This document shows, in pieces, positions 16,286-24,699 of a stretch of 64,000 bases of DNA. The notes under the pieces are model-generated. The model had not been told where the DNA came from. It made no database searches and saw only the letters and a list, made by a program, of their open reading frames with translations. A program made the position numbers and the translations under genes. Within the stretch, counting starts at the first letter, position 1, and each line of letters opens with the position of its first letter. Source of the DNA: Candidatus Latescibacterota bacterium (GTDB taxonomy: Bacteria > JAAXHH01). The stretch covers positions 1,375,045 to 1,439,044 of the forward strand of contig JAJEAN010000007.1 in the NCBI GenBank assembly GCA_022822725.1, written 5' to 3'.

Positions 16286-18727
16286 CTAGCCCTTTACCAC
16301 GATATTGAGCAGCTTGTCAGGCACGAAGATGTTACGGACCGATTCCTTGCCATCGGTCCACTGCCGTACGCGTTCGCTGGCGAAGGCGGCCTCCTCGATG
16401 GCTTCGCGAGGCGTACCGGGCGGCAGGACGAGCCTGTCGCGAACCCGGCCATTGATCTGGATGACGTACTCGATCGTTGCAGAGACGATCAGCGCAGGAT
16501 CGTACTCCGGCCAGGGCGCGTCGCACACCATGCCGTCGTGCCCCAGGCGGGTCCACAGTTCCTGGGAAATGAAAGGCGCGAAAGGCGCGGTCATTTGAAG
16601 CAACCTGCAGATGGCCTCGCGATGATGCGAAGACGCGTTCTGCAGGCCGTTGAGCAGCTCCATAAGGCGCGCGATGGCCGTGTTGTACTGAAACGACCCC
16701 ATGTCCCCGGTAACGTCCCGGGTCTTGCCGTGCAGCAGGGCGAGTATTTCGGGGTCTTCCACCGGCGTCTCACTGAAATCGGTCCCGGTGGCATAGCGCC
16801 AGAGCCGTTCGTAGAAACGCCGCACGCCGTTGATGCCCGCGTCCTGGAAATCACCGCCCACCTGATAAGGGCCCAGGAACATGAGATAGGTGCGGAAAGC
16901 GTCCGCTCCGAAGCGGTCCAGGTATTCGTCGGGATTGACCACGTTCCCCCTGGACTTGCTCATCTTCGCGCCGGAACGGATGATGGTGCCGTGGGCCCGG
17001 AACTTCTTGAATGGTTCGGAAAAGGATACGAGGCCGAGGTCATGCAGCGCCATCGTGATGAACCGGGTATACATGAGGTGCAGTACCGCGTGCTCGTTCC
17101 CCCCCACATACATGTCTACGGGCAGCCACCGCTCCGTCAACTCCGGGTCGAAGACCGCGTCATCACGGTCCGAACTGGGATACCGGAAGAAGTACCACGC
17201 CGAATCCAGGAAGTTGTCGTTGACGTCGGTCTCCCGGGTGGCGGGACCGCCGCACGCGGGACAGGTGGTGTTCAGGAAGGACGGGTCGCGCGCCAGCGGG
17301 CTCCGTCCCGTGCCGTCCGGTTTGAAATCTTCCACGTGGGGCAGGATCACGGGCAACTGGTCCTCGGGAACGGGCACCACGCCGCAGGCGCCGCAGTGGA
17401 TCATCGGAATAGGCGGCCCCCAGTACCGCTGCCGGCTGATGCACCAGTCCCGAAGCCGGAAGTTGACTTGCCGTTTCCCGACGCCGCGTTCTTCCAGCCA
17501 GTCCGTGACCGCGCCTACGCCGACGGTGCTGTGCGTGCCGTCGAAGGGCCCGCTGTTGATCATGGTCCCCTCGCCCGTATAGGCTTCCTCGAGGACGGCC
17601 GCACCGTCGTAACCGTTCGTCGTGTCCTGCGATTCGCTGATTACCTGCACGATGGGCAGATCGAAGGCCCTTGCGAACTCGAAGTCCCGCCCGTCATGGG
17701 CCGGCACCGCCATGATTGCGCCCGTGCCGTAGGTCATCAGCACGTAATCGGATATCCAGATCGGTATCCGGGCGTCGTTGACCGGATTGACGGCATAGCC
17801 GCCCGTGAACACGCCGGTCTTTTCCCGGGTAACGTCCTCTCGCTCAATGGCTGTCTTCCGGCCGCTTTCCTTCACGTATTCACCGACGGCCACGCGCTGT
17901 GCCGCAGTGGTCACGACGTCGACAAAGGGGTGTTCCGGCGCCAGGACCATGTAGGTGGCGCCCCAGAGCGTATCCGGCCGTGTCGTGAAGACGCTGAGCT
18001 TATCGTCGTGATCCGCCAGCGGGAAGTCCACTTCAGCCCCTTCGCTGCGGCCGATCCACCTGCGCTGCGCGGTCTTGGTCGTCTCGGACCAGTCGATGGT
18101 CTCCAGGTTCTCCAGCAGCTGCCTGGCGTAGGCCGTGATCCGGAAAAACCACTGGCGCATGTTCCGTTGCTCTACCAGCGAGTCGCAGCGCTCGCACACC
18201 CCGCCCTCGGCCTGTTCTGCCGCGAGCACGGTATTGCAGGAGGGGCACCAGGTGACGGGCGCTTCCTTCTGATAGGCCAGCCCCGCCTTGAAGAGCTGGA
18301 TGAAGATCCACTGCGTCCACCGGTAGTAGTCCGGATCGGTGGACTGTACCTCGTGACGCCAGTCGAACATGGCACCCAGGCGCTTGAACTGACGGGTGAA
18401 ATTCTCGATGTTATCGGGGATCAGCCGTCCGGGGTGGGTGTTGATCTTGAGGGCGAAGTTCTCGGAATGGATCCCGAAGGCGTCGAAGCCCATGGGCTCG
18501 AACACGTCGAAGCCCTTCGCGCGCATGTACCTTCCGTGGATATCCGCGCCCGTGTAGGCGAAGACGTTGCCCACGTGCATGCCCTCGGCGGAGGGATAGG
18601 GGAACATCATCAGGTTGTAGTAGGGATTCCGCGCCGCCTTCAGGTCGACCTCGTAGGTTCCTTCCGAATCCCAGCGCTCGATCCAGCGCGCCTCCACCGT
18701 TCCATGATCGAATTTGTCGCCGTTCAT
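16286..18727 (-). CDS. leuS: Leucyl-tRNA synthetase
   Basis: Class Ia aminoacyl-tRNA synthetase charging tRNA-Leu. The HIGH box is the usual bacterial LeuRS variant in YPSAEGMHVGN (about 50-60), the KMSKS box is intact in GAKMSKSRGNVV (about 585), and an editing CP1 domain lies between (FTTRPDTLWGATY). Zinc-type Cys pairs occur in CPSCNT/CERC and CGACG/CPACGG. The C-terminal anticodon-binding domain ends in VPDKLLNIVVKG. I chose ATG 18727 (813 residues) because it matches where the family begins (FDHGTVEARWIERW). An ATG at 18805 would add 26 residues of low-complexity, spacer-like sequence. A weak divergent promoter lies at 18818-18845. Confidence 0.95.
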   Translation of the reverse strand: MNGDKFDHGTVEARWIERWDSEGTYEVDLKAARNPYYNLMMFPYPSAEGMHVGNVFAYTGADIHGRYMRAKGFDVFEPMGFDAFGIHSENFALKINTHPGRLIPDNIENFTRQFKRLGAMFDWRHEVQSTDPDYYRWTQWIFIQLFKAGLAYQKEAPVTWCPSCNTVLAAEQAEGGVCERCDSLVEQRNMRQWFFRITAYARQLLENLETIDWSETTKTAQRRWIGRSEGAEVDFPLADHDDKLSVFTTRPDTLWGATYMVLAPEHPFVDVVTTAAQRVAVGEYVKESGRKTAIEREDVTREKTGVFTGGYAVNPVNDARIPIWISDYVLMTYGTGAIMAVPAHDGRDFEFARAFDLPIVQVISESQDTTNGYDGAAVLEEAYTGEGTMINSGPFDGTHSTVGVGAVTDWLEERGVGKRQVNFRLRDWCISRQRYWGPPIPMIHCGACGVVPVPEDQLPVILPHVEDFKPDGTGRSPLARDPSFLNTTCPACGGPATRETDVNDNFLDSAWYFFRYPSSDRDDAVFDPELTERWLPVDMYVGGNEHAVLHLMYTRFITMALHDLGLVSFSEPFKKFRAHGTIIRSGAKMSKSRGNVVNPDEYLDRFGADAFRTYLMFLGPYQVGGDFQDAGINGVRRFYERLWRYATGTDFSETPVEDPEILALLHGKTRDVTGDMGSFQYNTAIARLMELLNGLQNASSHHREAICRLLQMTAPFAPFISQELWTRLGHDGMVCDAPWPEYDPALIVSATIEYVIQINGRVRDRLVLPPGTPREAIEEAAFASERVRQWTDGKESVRNIFVPDKLLNIVVKG

Positions 18728-18817
18728 TTCTTCCCCGAATCCTGGTTTCCGAATCCTGTCATCAGATACCCCGCCCCCAAGCGTTCCGGGATTCTGACCG
18801 GTCATTCCACGTCCCGT

Positions 18818-18845
18818 AATCTAGCTATCTGATTGTAAAAATCAA
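18818..18845 (-). promoter_or_regulatory. Weak promoter for leuS, overlapping a divergent promoter
   Basis: Minus strand: -35 TTGATT (18845-18840), 16-bp spacer, -10 TAGATT (18823-18818). It overlaps the plus-strand promoter-like pair at 18833-18860. Confidence 0.35.
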
Positions 18846-18860
18846 GGTACTACTTATATT
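18833..18860 (+). promoter_or_regulatory. Promoter for the PhyH-HEAT gene
   Basis: -35 TTGTAA (18833-18838), 16-bp spacer, -10 TATATT (18855-18860); about 60 bases of leader to the ATG at 18930. Confidence 0.4.
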
Positions 18861-18929
18861 GTATTGTTCCCGCCACCGGGTATTGAAGGGGATGACCTCA
18901 AATCCAGAAGGCACACCGAAAGGTCCACC

Positions 18930-20399
18930 ATGACCAGCCGAAACGCCCATCTGCTTCGGGATGATGACATGCGCAAGTTCATTACGGACGGATATGTCCA
19001 GGTCAACGCCGGCCTGCCCGAGGAATTTCACCAGGATATATATCGCAAGATCGAGACTGTGCTCGAAGAGGAGGGCAATCCCGGAAACAACATCCTGCCC
19101 AGGATACCGGAGTTACAGTACGTCTTCGACCAGCCCGCCGTGCGGGGTGCGCTGACCAGTCTGCTCGGGCCCGGCTATCTCATGCATCCCCACAGGTACT
19201 GCCACCTGAACAGGCCGGGCAGTCCCGGCCAGCGATGGCACAAGGACGACTATATCTTCGACCACAACGTGAGGCACGCCCGCTGCCGCTGGGTAATGGC
19301 CTTCTACTATCCCCAGGACGTGAGTGCGGACATGGGCGCCACGGGCATCCTGCCCGGTCGGCAGCACTATAACCGCATCTCCGACTGCGATGCGTCCCGG
19401 TCCACGGAATCCGCACTGGACCTGCGCGGTCCCGCCGGTACGGTTTCCATCGTAAACTTCGATACATGGCACCGGGCCACGGCAAATACCAGTGTGCATA
19501 ACAGGTACATGCTCAAGTTCCAGTTTACCCGGTCAAGCGAACCGAACGCGCCGGACTGGGAGAACAGGATCGGCGGCTGGAAACCGCAGCCAGGCAACGC
19601 GTTGCCCGCCATATCGGAGGTGGTGTGGAACTGGATGTCCGGCACGGACAGCGGACAGGCCGAAGCCCACGGCGTGTCCATCGATCGATGCCTGAATGAC
19701 CTGGACGACTCGGAAGAAGAGGTTCGGCTTCAGGCGGCCTATACATTCAGGAGGAAGGGCCTGGCAGCGGTGGAGCCCCTTGCGGAACGACTGCGGGCGA
19801 CGAGCGAAGAGGAGGCGTTGGCAAGCGTGCCCAAAAACCCGGCGAATCCGGCGGGAGGCAATCCTTCGGAACTGCCCGCCGCCTACGCGTTGTCGGCGAT
19901 GGGGTTGCCCGCGGTCGGGCGCCTTGAACAACTGCTGGAGGACGATGCCTGGTGGGTACGGGCCGCCGCCGCGGACGTGCTGGGCGACATCGGCCTGCCC
20001 GCGGCGGATACCATGCCGGCGTTGTTCCGTTCCCTCGGCGACGAGGATGCCTGGGTACGCCGTAACGCGTCCGAAGCGGTTAGCGTAATTGGCGGATTCA
20101 GTAACGAAGACGCTCCCGTTCTACGCGGCGCGCTCGCGGATGACGACGAACGGGTAAGGCGCAACATCGCCTTCGCCCTGGCCAGGCACCCGATTCAGGA
20201 TGCCGGCCTGGCCGATGACCTGGCCGCGCGCTCGGGGGATGACGAGGGACGCTACGTGCGCTATTACGCCCTGGCGGCCGCGGCGAGGATGGCGGGGGAA
20301 GCGGCGAAGATGGCGGGGGAAGCGGGCCAGGAGTCTCCGTGGGAGTCCATGCTCGCTAAGCGCTGGTGTCCGTTGACGACCCCGAAAAGCGCGTATTGA
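18930..20399 (+). CDS. PhyH family dioxygenase fused to C-terminal HEAT repeats
   Basis: A 489-residue two-part protein. Residues 1 to about 245 form a PhyH Fe(II)/2-oxoglutarate oxygenase with HxD at H104/D106 (QRWHKDDY), the MGATGILPGRQHY strand and the distal His in TWHRAT (about 180). From about 265 to 465 come HEAT/PBS-lyase-type helical repeats, recognisable as VRAAAADVLGDIGLPA, VRRNASEAVSVIG, VRRNIAFALARHP and VRYYALAAAARM. ATG 18930 is preceded by GAAAGG. HEAT repeats normally bind a protein or ligand, so the oxygenase may act on a protein or be held in a complex (inference). A 21-base duplication near the end encodes the repeated MAGEAAKMAGEAG. Confidence 0.88.
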   Translation: MTSRNAHLLRDDDMRKFITDGYVQVNAGLPEEFHQDIYRKIETVLEEEGNPGNNILPRIPELQYVFDQPAVRGALTSLLGPGYLMHPHRYCHLNRPGSPGQRWHKDDYIFDHNVRHARCRWVMAFYYPQDVSADMGATGILPGRQHYNRISDCDASRSTESALDLRGPAGTVSIVNFDTWHRATANTSVHNRYMLKFQFTRSSEPNAPDWENRIGGWKPQPGNALPAISEVVWNWMSGTDSGQAEAHGVSIDRCLNDLDDSEEEVRLQAAYTFRRKGLAAVEPLAERLRATSEEEALASVPKNPANPAGGNPSELPAAYALSAMGLPAVGRLEQLLEDDAWWVRAAAADVLGDIGLPAADTMPALFRSLGDEDAWVRRNASEAVSVIGGFSNEDAPVLRGALADDDERVRRNIAFALARHPIQDAGLADDLAARSGDDEGRYVRYYALAAAARMAGEAAKMAGEAGQESPWESMLAKRWCPLTTPKSAY

Positions 20400-20409
20400 A
20401 TGAAAAACC

Positions 20410-20442
20410 TTGAAAATTGAAAGCCTGTCTTTTAATTTTCAA
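20410..20442. promoter_or_regulatory. Long AT-rich hairpin abutting the ATPase start codon
   Basis: TTGAAAATTGAAAG (20410-20423) pairs with CTTTTAATTTTCAA (20429-20442) around the 5-base loop CCTGT, giving a 14-bp stem with one G-T pair. The ATG of the next gene is at 20445, two bases after the stem. It could terminate the upstream message or hide the start region of the ATPase gene. Confidence 0.6.
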
Positions 20443-20444
20443 TA

Positions 20445-21635
20445 ATGCTAATACCTCGTCAGATAACGCTCACTGTCGAATCGGCCCTCGATCAATTCCC
20501 CGTCGTGGCCCTGATCGGCAGTCGCCAATGCGGCAAAACCACGCTGGCGAAGGATATCGCGACGCGTCGCGACGCAGGCGCAGTCTACCTGGATTTGGAA
20601 CTCCCCTCGGACCTTGCCGCTCTTTCCGAACCGGAACTGTACCTGGAAAGGCACGTCGACCGGCTGGTCGTACTGGATGAGATTCAGCGGCATCCCGATC
20701 TGTTTTCCACGTTGAGGGGATTGATCGACCGTGACCGCCGGCCGGGACGCTTCCTGGTGCTCGGTTCCGCGTCTCCCGAATTGCTCCGGCAAAGCTCGGA
20801 GAGTCTGGCCGGACGCATTACTTTCGTAGAACTGGCGCCGTTTCTCCTGCCCGAGGTGACGGGAGCACATGGTGACTCCCGCGAAACGATGCGCAGACTC
20901 TGGTCTCGCGGCGGCTATCCGGAAAGCTACCTGTCCGGCGACGACACCGGGAGCACGGCGTGGCGTCACGCATTCATCACGGCCCTTCTCGAACGAGATT
21001 TGCCGCAGTGGGGTTTCCGCGTATCGTCCGCACACATGCGAAGGTTCTGGGAAATGCTGGCCCATGTGCACGGCCAGGTGTGGAATGCAAGCCGTTTCGC
21101 CAATAGCCTCGACACCTCCGCCCCCACGGTTCGACGCCATCTGGACCTGCTTGCCGACCTGCTGATCGTACGCCAGTTGCTGCCACTGCACGCCAATCTC
21201 AAGAAGCGGCTTGTCAAGTCTCCAAAGGTGTACATCCGTGACTCGGGGCTTCTGCACACGCTGCTGCGCCTGGTCGATCCGGAATCGATCTACGGCCACC
21301 CTTGCATCGGCGCCTCATTCGAGGGATTCGCCATCGAAAACATAATCAGCTTGTTGCCATCGCTTGCCGACGCGACGTTTTACCGTTCTCATACAGGCGA
21401 TGAAATCGATCTGGTCGTCACGCTGCCCGATGGACGTCGTGTCGCGGTGGATATCAAATACACCGCAACACCCAGCGTCAGCCGGGCATTCAGACGGGCC
21501 ATGGCCGACCTGGATATACCGCGGGGATACATCGTTACGGCGGGAGAAACCGCCTACCCGCTCGAGGAACACATCGAAGCGGTCCCCCTGCGTTTTATTA
21601 TGGATCACATTGGATCATGGCAGGCAGACCTCTGA
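20445..21635 (+). CDS. AAA ATPase with DUF4143 domain
   Basis: A 396-residue member of the large prokaryotic ATP-binding family with an N-terminal AAA_14 module and C-terminal DUF4143. Walker A is GSRQCGKTT (about 24-32), Walker B is LVVLDEIQ (about 80), and LVLGSASPELL is the sensor-like strand. DUF4143 follows with ALLERDLPQW, LLPLHANLKKRLVKSPKVYIRDSGLLH and a nuclease-like strand pair GDEIDLVVTLPDGRRVAVDIKYT (written here only as its key elements GDEID and VDIKY). The exact role of these proteins is unknown; they often sit in accessory regions and some are thought to be toxin- or defence-related. No Shine-Dalgarno is visible; a 14-bp hairpin ends two bases before the ATG. Confidence 0.87.
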   Translation: MLIPRQITLTVESALDQFPVVALIGSRQCGKTTLAKDIATRRDAGAVYLDLELPSDLAALSEPELYLERHVDRLVVLDEIQRHPDLFSTLRGLIDRDRRPGRFLVLGSASPELLRQSSESLAGRITFVELAPFLLPEVTGAHGDSRETMRRLWSRGGYPESYLSGDDTGSTAWRHAFITALLERDLPQWGFRVSSAHMRRFWEMLAHVHGQVWNASRFANSLDTSAPTVRRHLDLLADLLIVRQLLPLHANLKKRLVKSPKVYIRDSGLLHTLLRLVDPESIYGHPCIGASFEGFAIENIISLLPSLADATFYRSHTGDEIDLVVTLPDGRRVAVDIKYTATPSVSRAFRRAMADLDIPRGYIVTAGETAYPLEEHIEAVPLRFIMDHIGSWQADL

Positions 21636-21795
21636 TCCGGTTCGAGGCCACGTGTAATGGAACGAGCGCTATATTTCCACTCCTGCGGCCTGATCATGCA
21701 TCGCGAACCCGGTCAGGCCGGTGAACCCGCAGAGCCGATCCGGGAATCACCGGCACCCCGCAAGCATGTTACGCCAGAATGTACATGACTAGGGA

Positions 21796-21824
21796 TTGCC
21801 AGCTACTCGAACGAGAGGTATATT
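21796..21824 (+). promoter_or_regulatory. Promoter for the AICAR formyltransferase gene
   Basis: -35 TTGCCA (21796-21801), 17-bp spacer, -10 TATATT (21819-21824). This predicts a leader of about 155 bases. The surrounding 350-bp gap 21636-21985 otherwise shows no convincing gene. Confidence 0.55.
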
Positions 21825-21985
21825 GTCCGCCCATTGACATCGACCCGCCCAGGAACTTCGACCTGCCCAAAGACATCACCCGATGTATGCGTGAACAGTC
21901 TGGCGAGCGTGTACAGGACAGCCAGGTTGTTGCGATCATCCGGGAGCGGGACGTTGAACGGGATACCGGAACCGGGGAGTTTTAG

Positions 21986-23152
21986 ATGGATCTGCCGCTG
22001 AAATACGGACTCAATCCCCATCAACACCCCGCCAGAGTAATCCTGCCGACCGCGTCACCGCTGCGCGTGCTCAACGGAACGCCGGGCTACGTAAACATCA
22101 TAGATGCCATGAGCGCGTGGCAGTTGGCCCGGGAACTGAAGCGCGCCACCGGGTTGGCCGGCGCAGCGTCATTCAAGCACGCCAGTCCCGCGGGTGCGGC
22201 GATCGCCGCGGATCTTGACGAGACCTACCTGGCCTCCCAGTTCCTCAGCAGGAAGGCGTTTTCACCGGTCGCGGCGGCCTACGTAAGGGCCCGCGGCGGC
22301 GACCGCATGTGTTCCTTTGGAGACGCGGCGGCCGTGAGCGAGGTGGTGGACCGGTCCCTGGCCAACGTGCTGAGACGGGAAGTGTCGGACCTGATCATCG
22401 CGCCGGGATACGACGTGGACGCGCTGGAAATCCTCCGAGCGAAGAAGGGCGGCAATTACCTCGTGCTGGAGATCGATCCGGACTTCGAACCGCCGGATGT
22501 GGAACAGAGAACGCTGTTCGGTCTGAAGCTGGTACAGCCCCGCAACGATGCGGCCGTCACGCGAGACACCTTTTCCAACATCGTTACGGACAACCGGGAC
22601 CTGCCTGACGCCGTCCTCGACACGCTCGTCGTGGCGACCATCGCGCTCAAGTACACCCAGTCCAATTCCGTCTGCGTGGCCTGCGATGGCCAGGTGATCG
22701 GCATGGGGGCGGGCCAGCAGTCCCGCATCCACTGCACCCGGCTGGCCTGCGACAAGGCCGACAAGTGGTTCCTTCAGCAGCATCCCCGGACGCTGGACCT
22801 GCCCTTCCGCGACGGCCTCAAACGTACCGAGAAGACGAACCTGGTCGACCAGTACCTCCTGTGGGACCAGCTTTCCAGCACGGAGGAGGCCCGAATGCTG
22901 TGCGACCTGGAAGGACGGCCCGATCCGATCCCGCCAGACGAGCGGCAACGCCATCTCTCCCGATTCGACGGAGTCTGCCTGTCCTCGGACGCCTATATCC
23001 CATTTCGCGACAACATCGACCGCGCAAGCCGGAGCAGCGTACGGTACGTGGCGCAGACGGGCGGATCTGCAGCAGACAGGGGCGTGACGGAAGCGGCCGA
23101 CGAATACGGCATGGCCATGGCCCACACCGGGTTGCGGCTGTTTCTGCACTAG
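21986..23152 (+). CDS. Stand-alone phosphoribosylaminoimidazolecarboxamide (AICAR) formyltransferase
   Basis: A 388-residue enzyme with only the AICAR transformylase half of PurH, transferring a formyl group from 10-formyl-THF to AICAR in purine synthesis. Signatures: LKYGLNPHQ (5-13), VLNGTPGYVNIIDA, the catalytic lysine-histidine in ASFKHASPAGAA, SNSVC, and GMGAGQQSRIHCTRLA. The MGS-like IMP cyclohydrolase domain that normally precedes this in bifunctional PurH is absent, and no such gene is nearby. Stand-alone forms of this type are known. GGGGAG lies about 7 bases before the ATG, and a promoter is visible at 21796-21824. Confidence 0.9.
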   Translation: MDLPLKYGLNPHQHPARVILPTASPLRVLNGTPGYVNIIDAMSAWQLARELKRATGLAGAASFKHASPAGAAIAADLDETYLASQFLSRKAFSPVAAAYVRARGGDRMCSFGDAAAVSEVVDRSLANVLRREVSDLIIAPGYDVDALEILRAKKGGNYLVLEIDPDFEPPDVEQRTLFGLKLVQPRNDAAVTRDTFSNIVTDNRDLPDAVLDTLVVATIALKYTQSNSVCVACDGQVIGMGAGQQSRIHCTRLACDKADKWFLQQHPRTLDLPFRDGLKRTEKTNLVDQYLLWDQLSSTEEARMLCDLEGRPDPIPPDERQRHLSRFDGVCLSSDAYIPFRDNIDRASRSSVRYVAQTGGSAADRGVTEAADEYGMAMAHTGLRLFLH

Positions 23153-23242
23153 ATCAGGGATGGATCGTCGATCGTTCCCGTCATCCGGATTTTCGGTACC
23201 GTCAACCGGATTCCCGTTCCAGGTACCATCGAAGGAGATTTC

Positions 23243-24649
23243 GTGACACGCAAGCCCAATATCGTCTACCTGCTGGCGGATGACTGGGGATACGGCGATG
23301 TGAGTTGTCTGAATCCCGGTTCGAAGATTCAGACGCCCCATACCGACCGTCTCGCGTCCGAGGGGATGGTTTTTACGGATGCCCACAGCAACTCCGCGGT
23401 CTGCACGCCTACGCGGTACGGCGTGATGACGGGGCGGTATTGCTGGCGTTCCCGGTTGAAGCAAGGGGTGCTGAACGGGTATTCGGAGCCATTGATCGAA
23501 GACGGACGAATGACCGTACCCATGCTGCTGCGCGACCAGGGCTATGCCACGGCCTGCGTAGGCAAGTGGCACCTGGGCCTGGGTTGGCAAACGGGGGAGG
23601 GGGATAGGGAAGAGGCAGCGAACGGGGGGACGGTCGATTTCTCTGCGCCTCTGTCCCACGGACCCCATGCAGTGGGGTTCGATCATTCCTTCATCATCCC
23701 GGCATCTCTCGATATGGCACCCTATTGCTACATCGAAAATGATGAGGTGGTGGAGCAGCCCGTCGAGGAGATCGCCGATTCGCCGCGGCCGGCCTTCTGG
23801 CGTGGAGGCCCCTGTGCGCCGGGGTTCTCCCATGAGACCTGCCTGCTGGAACTGACGACGCGGGCCGAAGGGTTTATTCATCAGCACGCGCAGGAGCATG
23901 GTGGCAATAAGCCGTTCTTTCTGTACTTTCCCGCGCCTTCGCCCCATACGCCGCATATCGCCAGGAAGCCTTTTGCCGGACGAAGCCAGGCGGGCGTGTA
24001 CGGCGATTACGTGACTGAGCACGACTGGAGTATCGGGCGGGTCCTGGCAGCGGTCAAGCGCAATGGATTCGCGGACAATACGCTCGTTATCGTGACGAGT
24101 GACAACGGCTGCCATGACGAGCCGATAGGATTGCGGGAGAAGTACAATCACCTGGGAAATTACATTTACCGGGGTCAGAAGTCCGACGCCTGGGACGGCG
24201 GCCACCGGATTCCGTTTATCGCGTCGTGGCCGGGCGTGATCGAACCGGGATCGTGCTGTGACAAGACGATTTGCCTGACGGATCTGTTGGCGACGGTGGC
24301 CGGGATTTGCGACGTCGACCTGCCGGAGGATGCCGGGGAGGACAGTTACGACATCCTGCCGTATTTGCGGGGCGACCAGGAAAAGACGATCCGGGAAGCC
24401 ACCGTGCATCATTCGATCAGCGGGGAATTCGCCATCCGCAAAGACCGTTGGAAGCTGGTGGCATGCCGGGGATCGGGCGGCTGGAGCCTGAAAGAAGCCG
24501 ACGTGCCGGATGATGCGCCGCCGATGCAGCTTTACGACATGGTATCCGATCCGGGAGAGCAGCGGAATCTCTACAACGAGCAACCGGGGGTGGCGACGGA
24601 ATTGCTTGAGATACTGAACCGGTACCGGGACGGAAACCGGAGTACGTAA
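23243..24649 (+). CDS. Sulfatase (arylsulfatase family S1), type I formylglycine
   Basis: A 468-residue sulfatase hydrolysing sulfate esters. It starts at GTG 23243 with GAAGGAG at 7 bases. Signatures: metal-binding ADDWGYGD near the N-terminus, the formylglycine motif CTPTR (Cys about 54) within NSAVCTPTRYGVMTGR, GKWHLGLGW, TSDNGCHD (metal-binding Asp-Asn) and a C-terminal NIYNEQPG-type tail. Cys must be converted by a formylglycine-generating enzyme or anSME, neither seen in this window. There is no obvious signal peptide. It is followed by a second, different sulfatase, suggesting use of sulfated polysaccharide or other sulfated organics. Confidence 0.92.
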   Translation: MTRKPNIVYLLADDWGYGDVSCLNPGSKIQTPHTDRLASEGMVFTDAHSNSAVCTPTRYGVMTGRYCWRSRLKQGVLNGYSEPLIEDGRMTVPMLLRDQGYATACVGKWHLGLGWQTGEGDREEAANGGTVDFSAPLSHGPHAVGFDHSFIIPASLDMAPYCYIENDEVVEQPVEEIADSPRPAFWRGGPCAPGFSHETCLLELTTRAEGFIHQHAQEHGGNKPFFLYFPAPSPHTPHIARKPFAGRSQAGVYGDYVTEHDWSIGRVLAAVKRNGFADNTLVIVTSDNGCHDEPIGLREKYNHLGNYIYRGQKSDAWDGGHRIPFIASWPGVIEPGSCCDKTICLTDLLATVAGICDVDLPEDAGEDSYDILPYLRGDQEKTIREATVHHSISGEFAIRKDRWKLVACRGSGGWSLKEADVPDDAPPMQLYDMVSDPGEQRNLYNEQPGVATELLEILNRYRDGNRST

Positions 24650-24699
24650 GATGAAGTACGTAATAAAACGAGGTACGCGATCACAGGAGAACCGATTTG

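Noticed and set aside
21779-21985. Plus-strand 68-codon frame just before the AICAR formyltransferase gene
   Set aside because: The proposed promoter for the next gene lies inside it, composition is not protein-like, and no start signal is visible.
21803-22027. Minus-strand open frame of 74 codons ending in GRTIYLSFE
   Set aside because: It overlaps the start of the AICAR formyltransferase gene and lies across its promoter; it has no ribosome-binding site or recognised domain.
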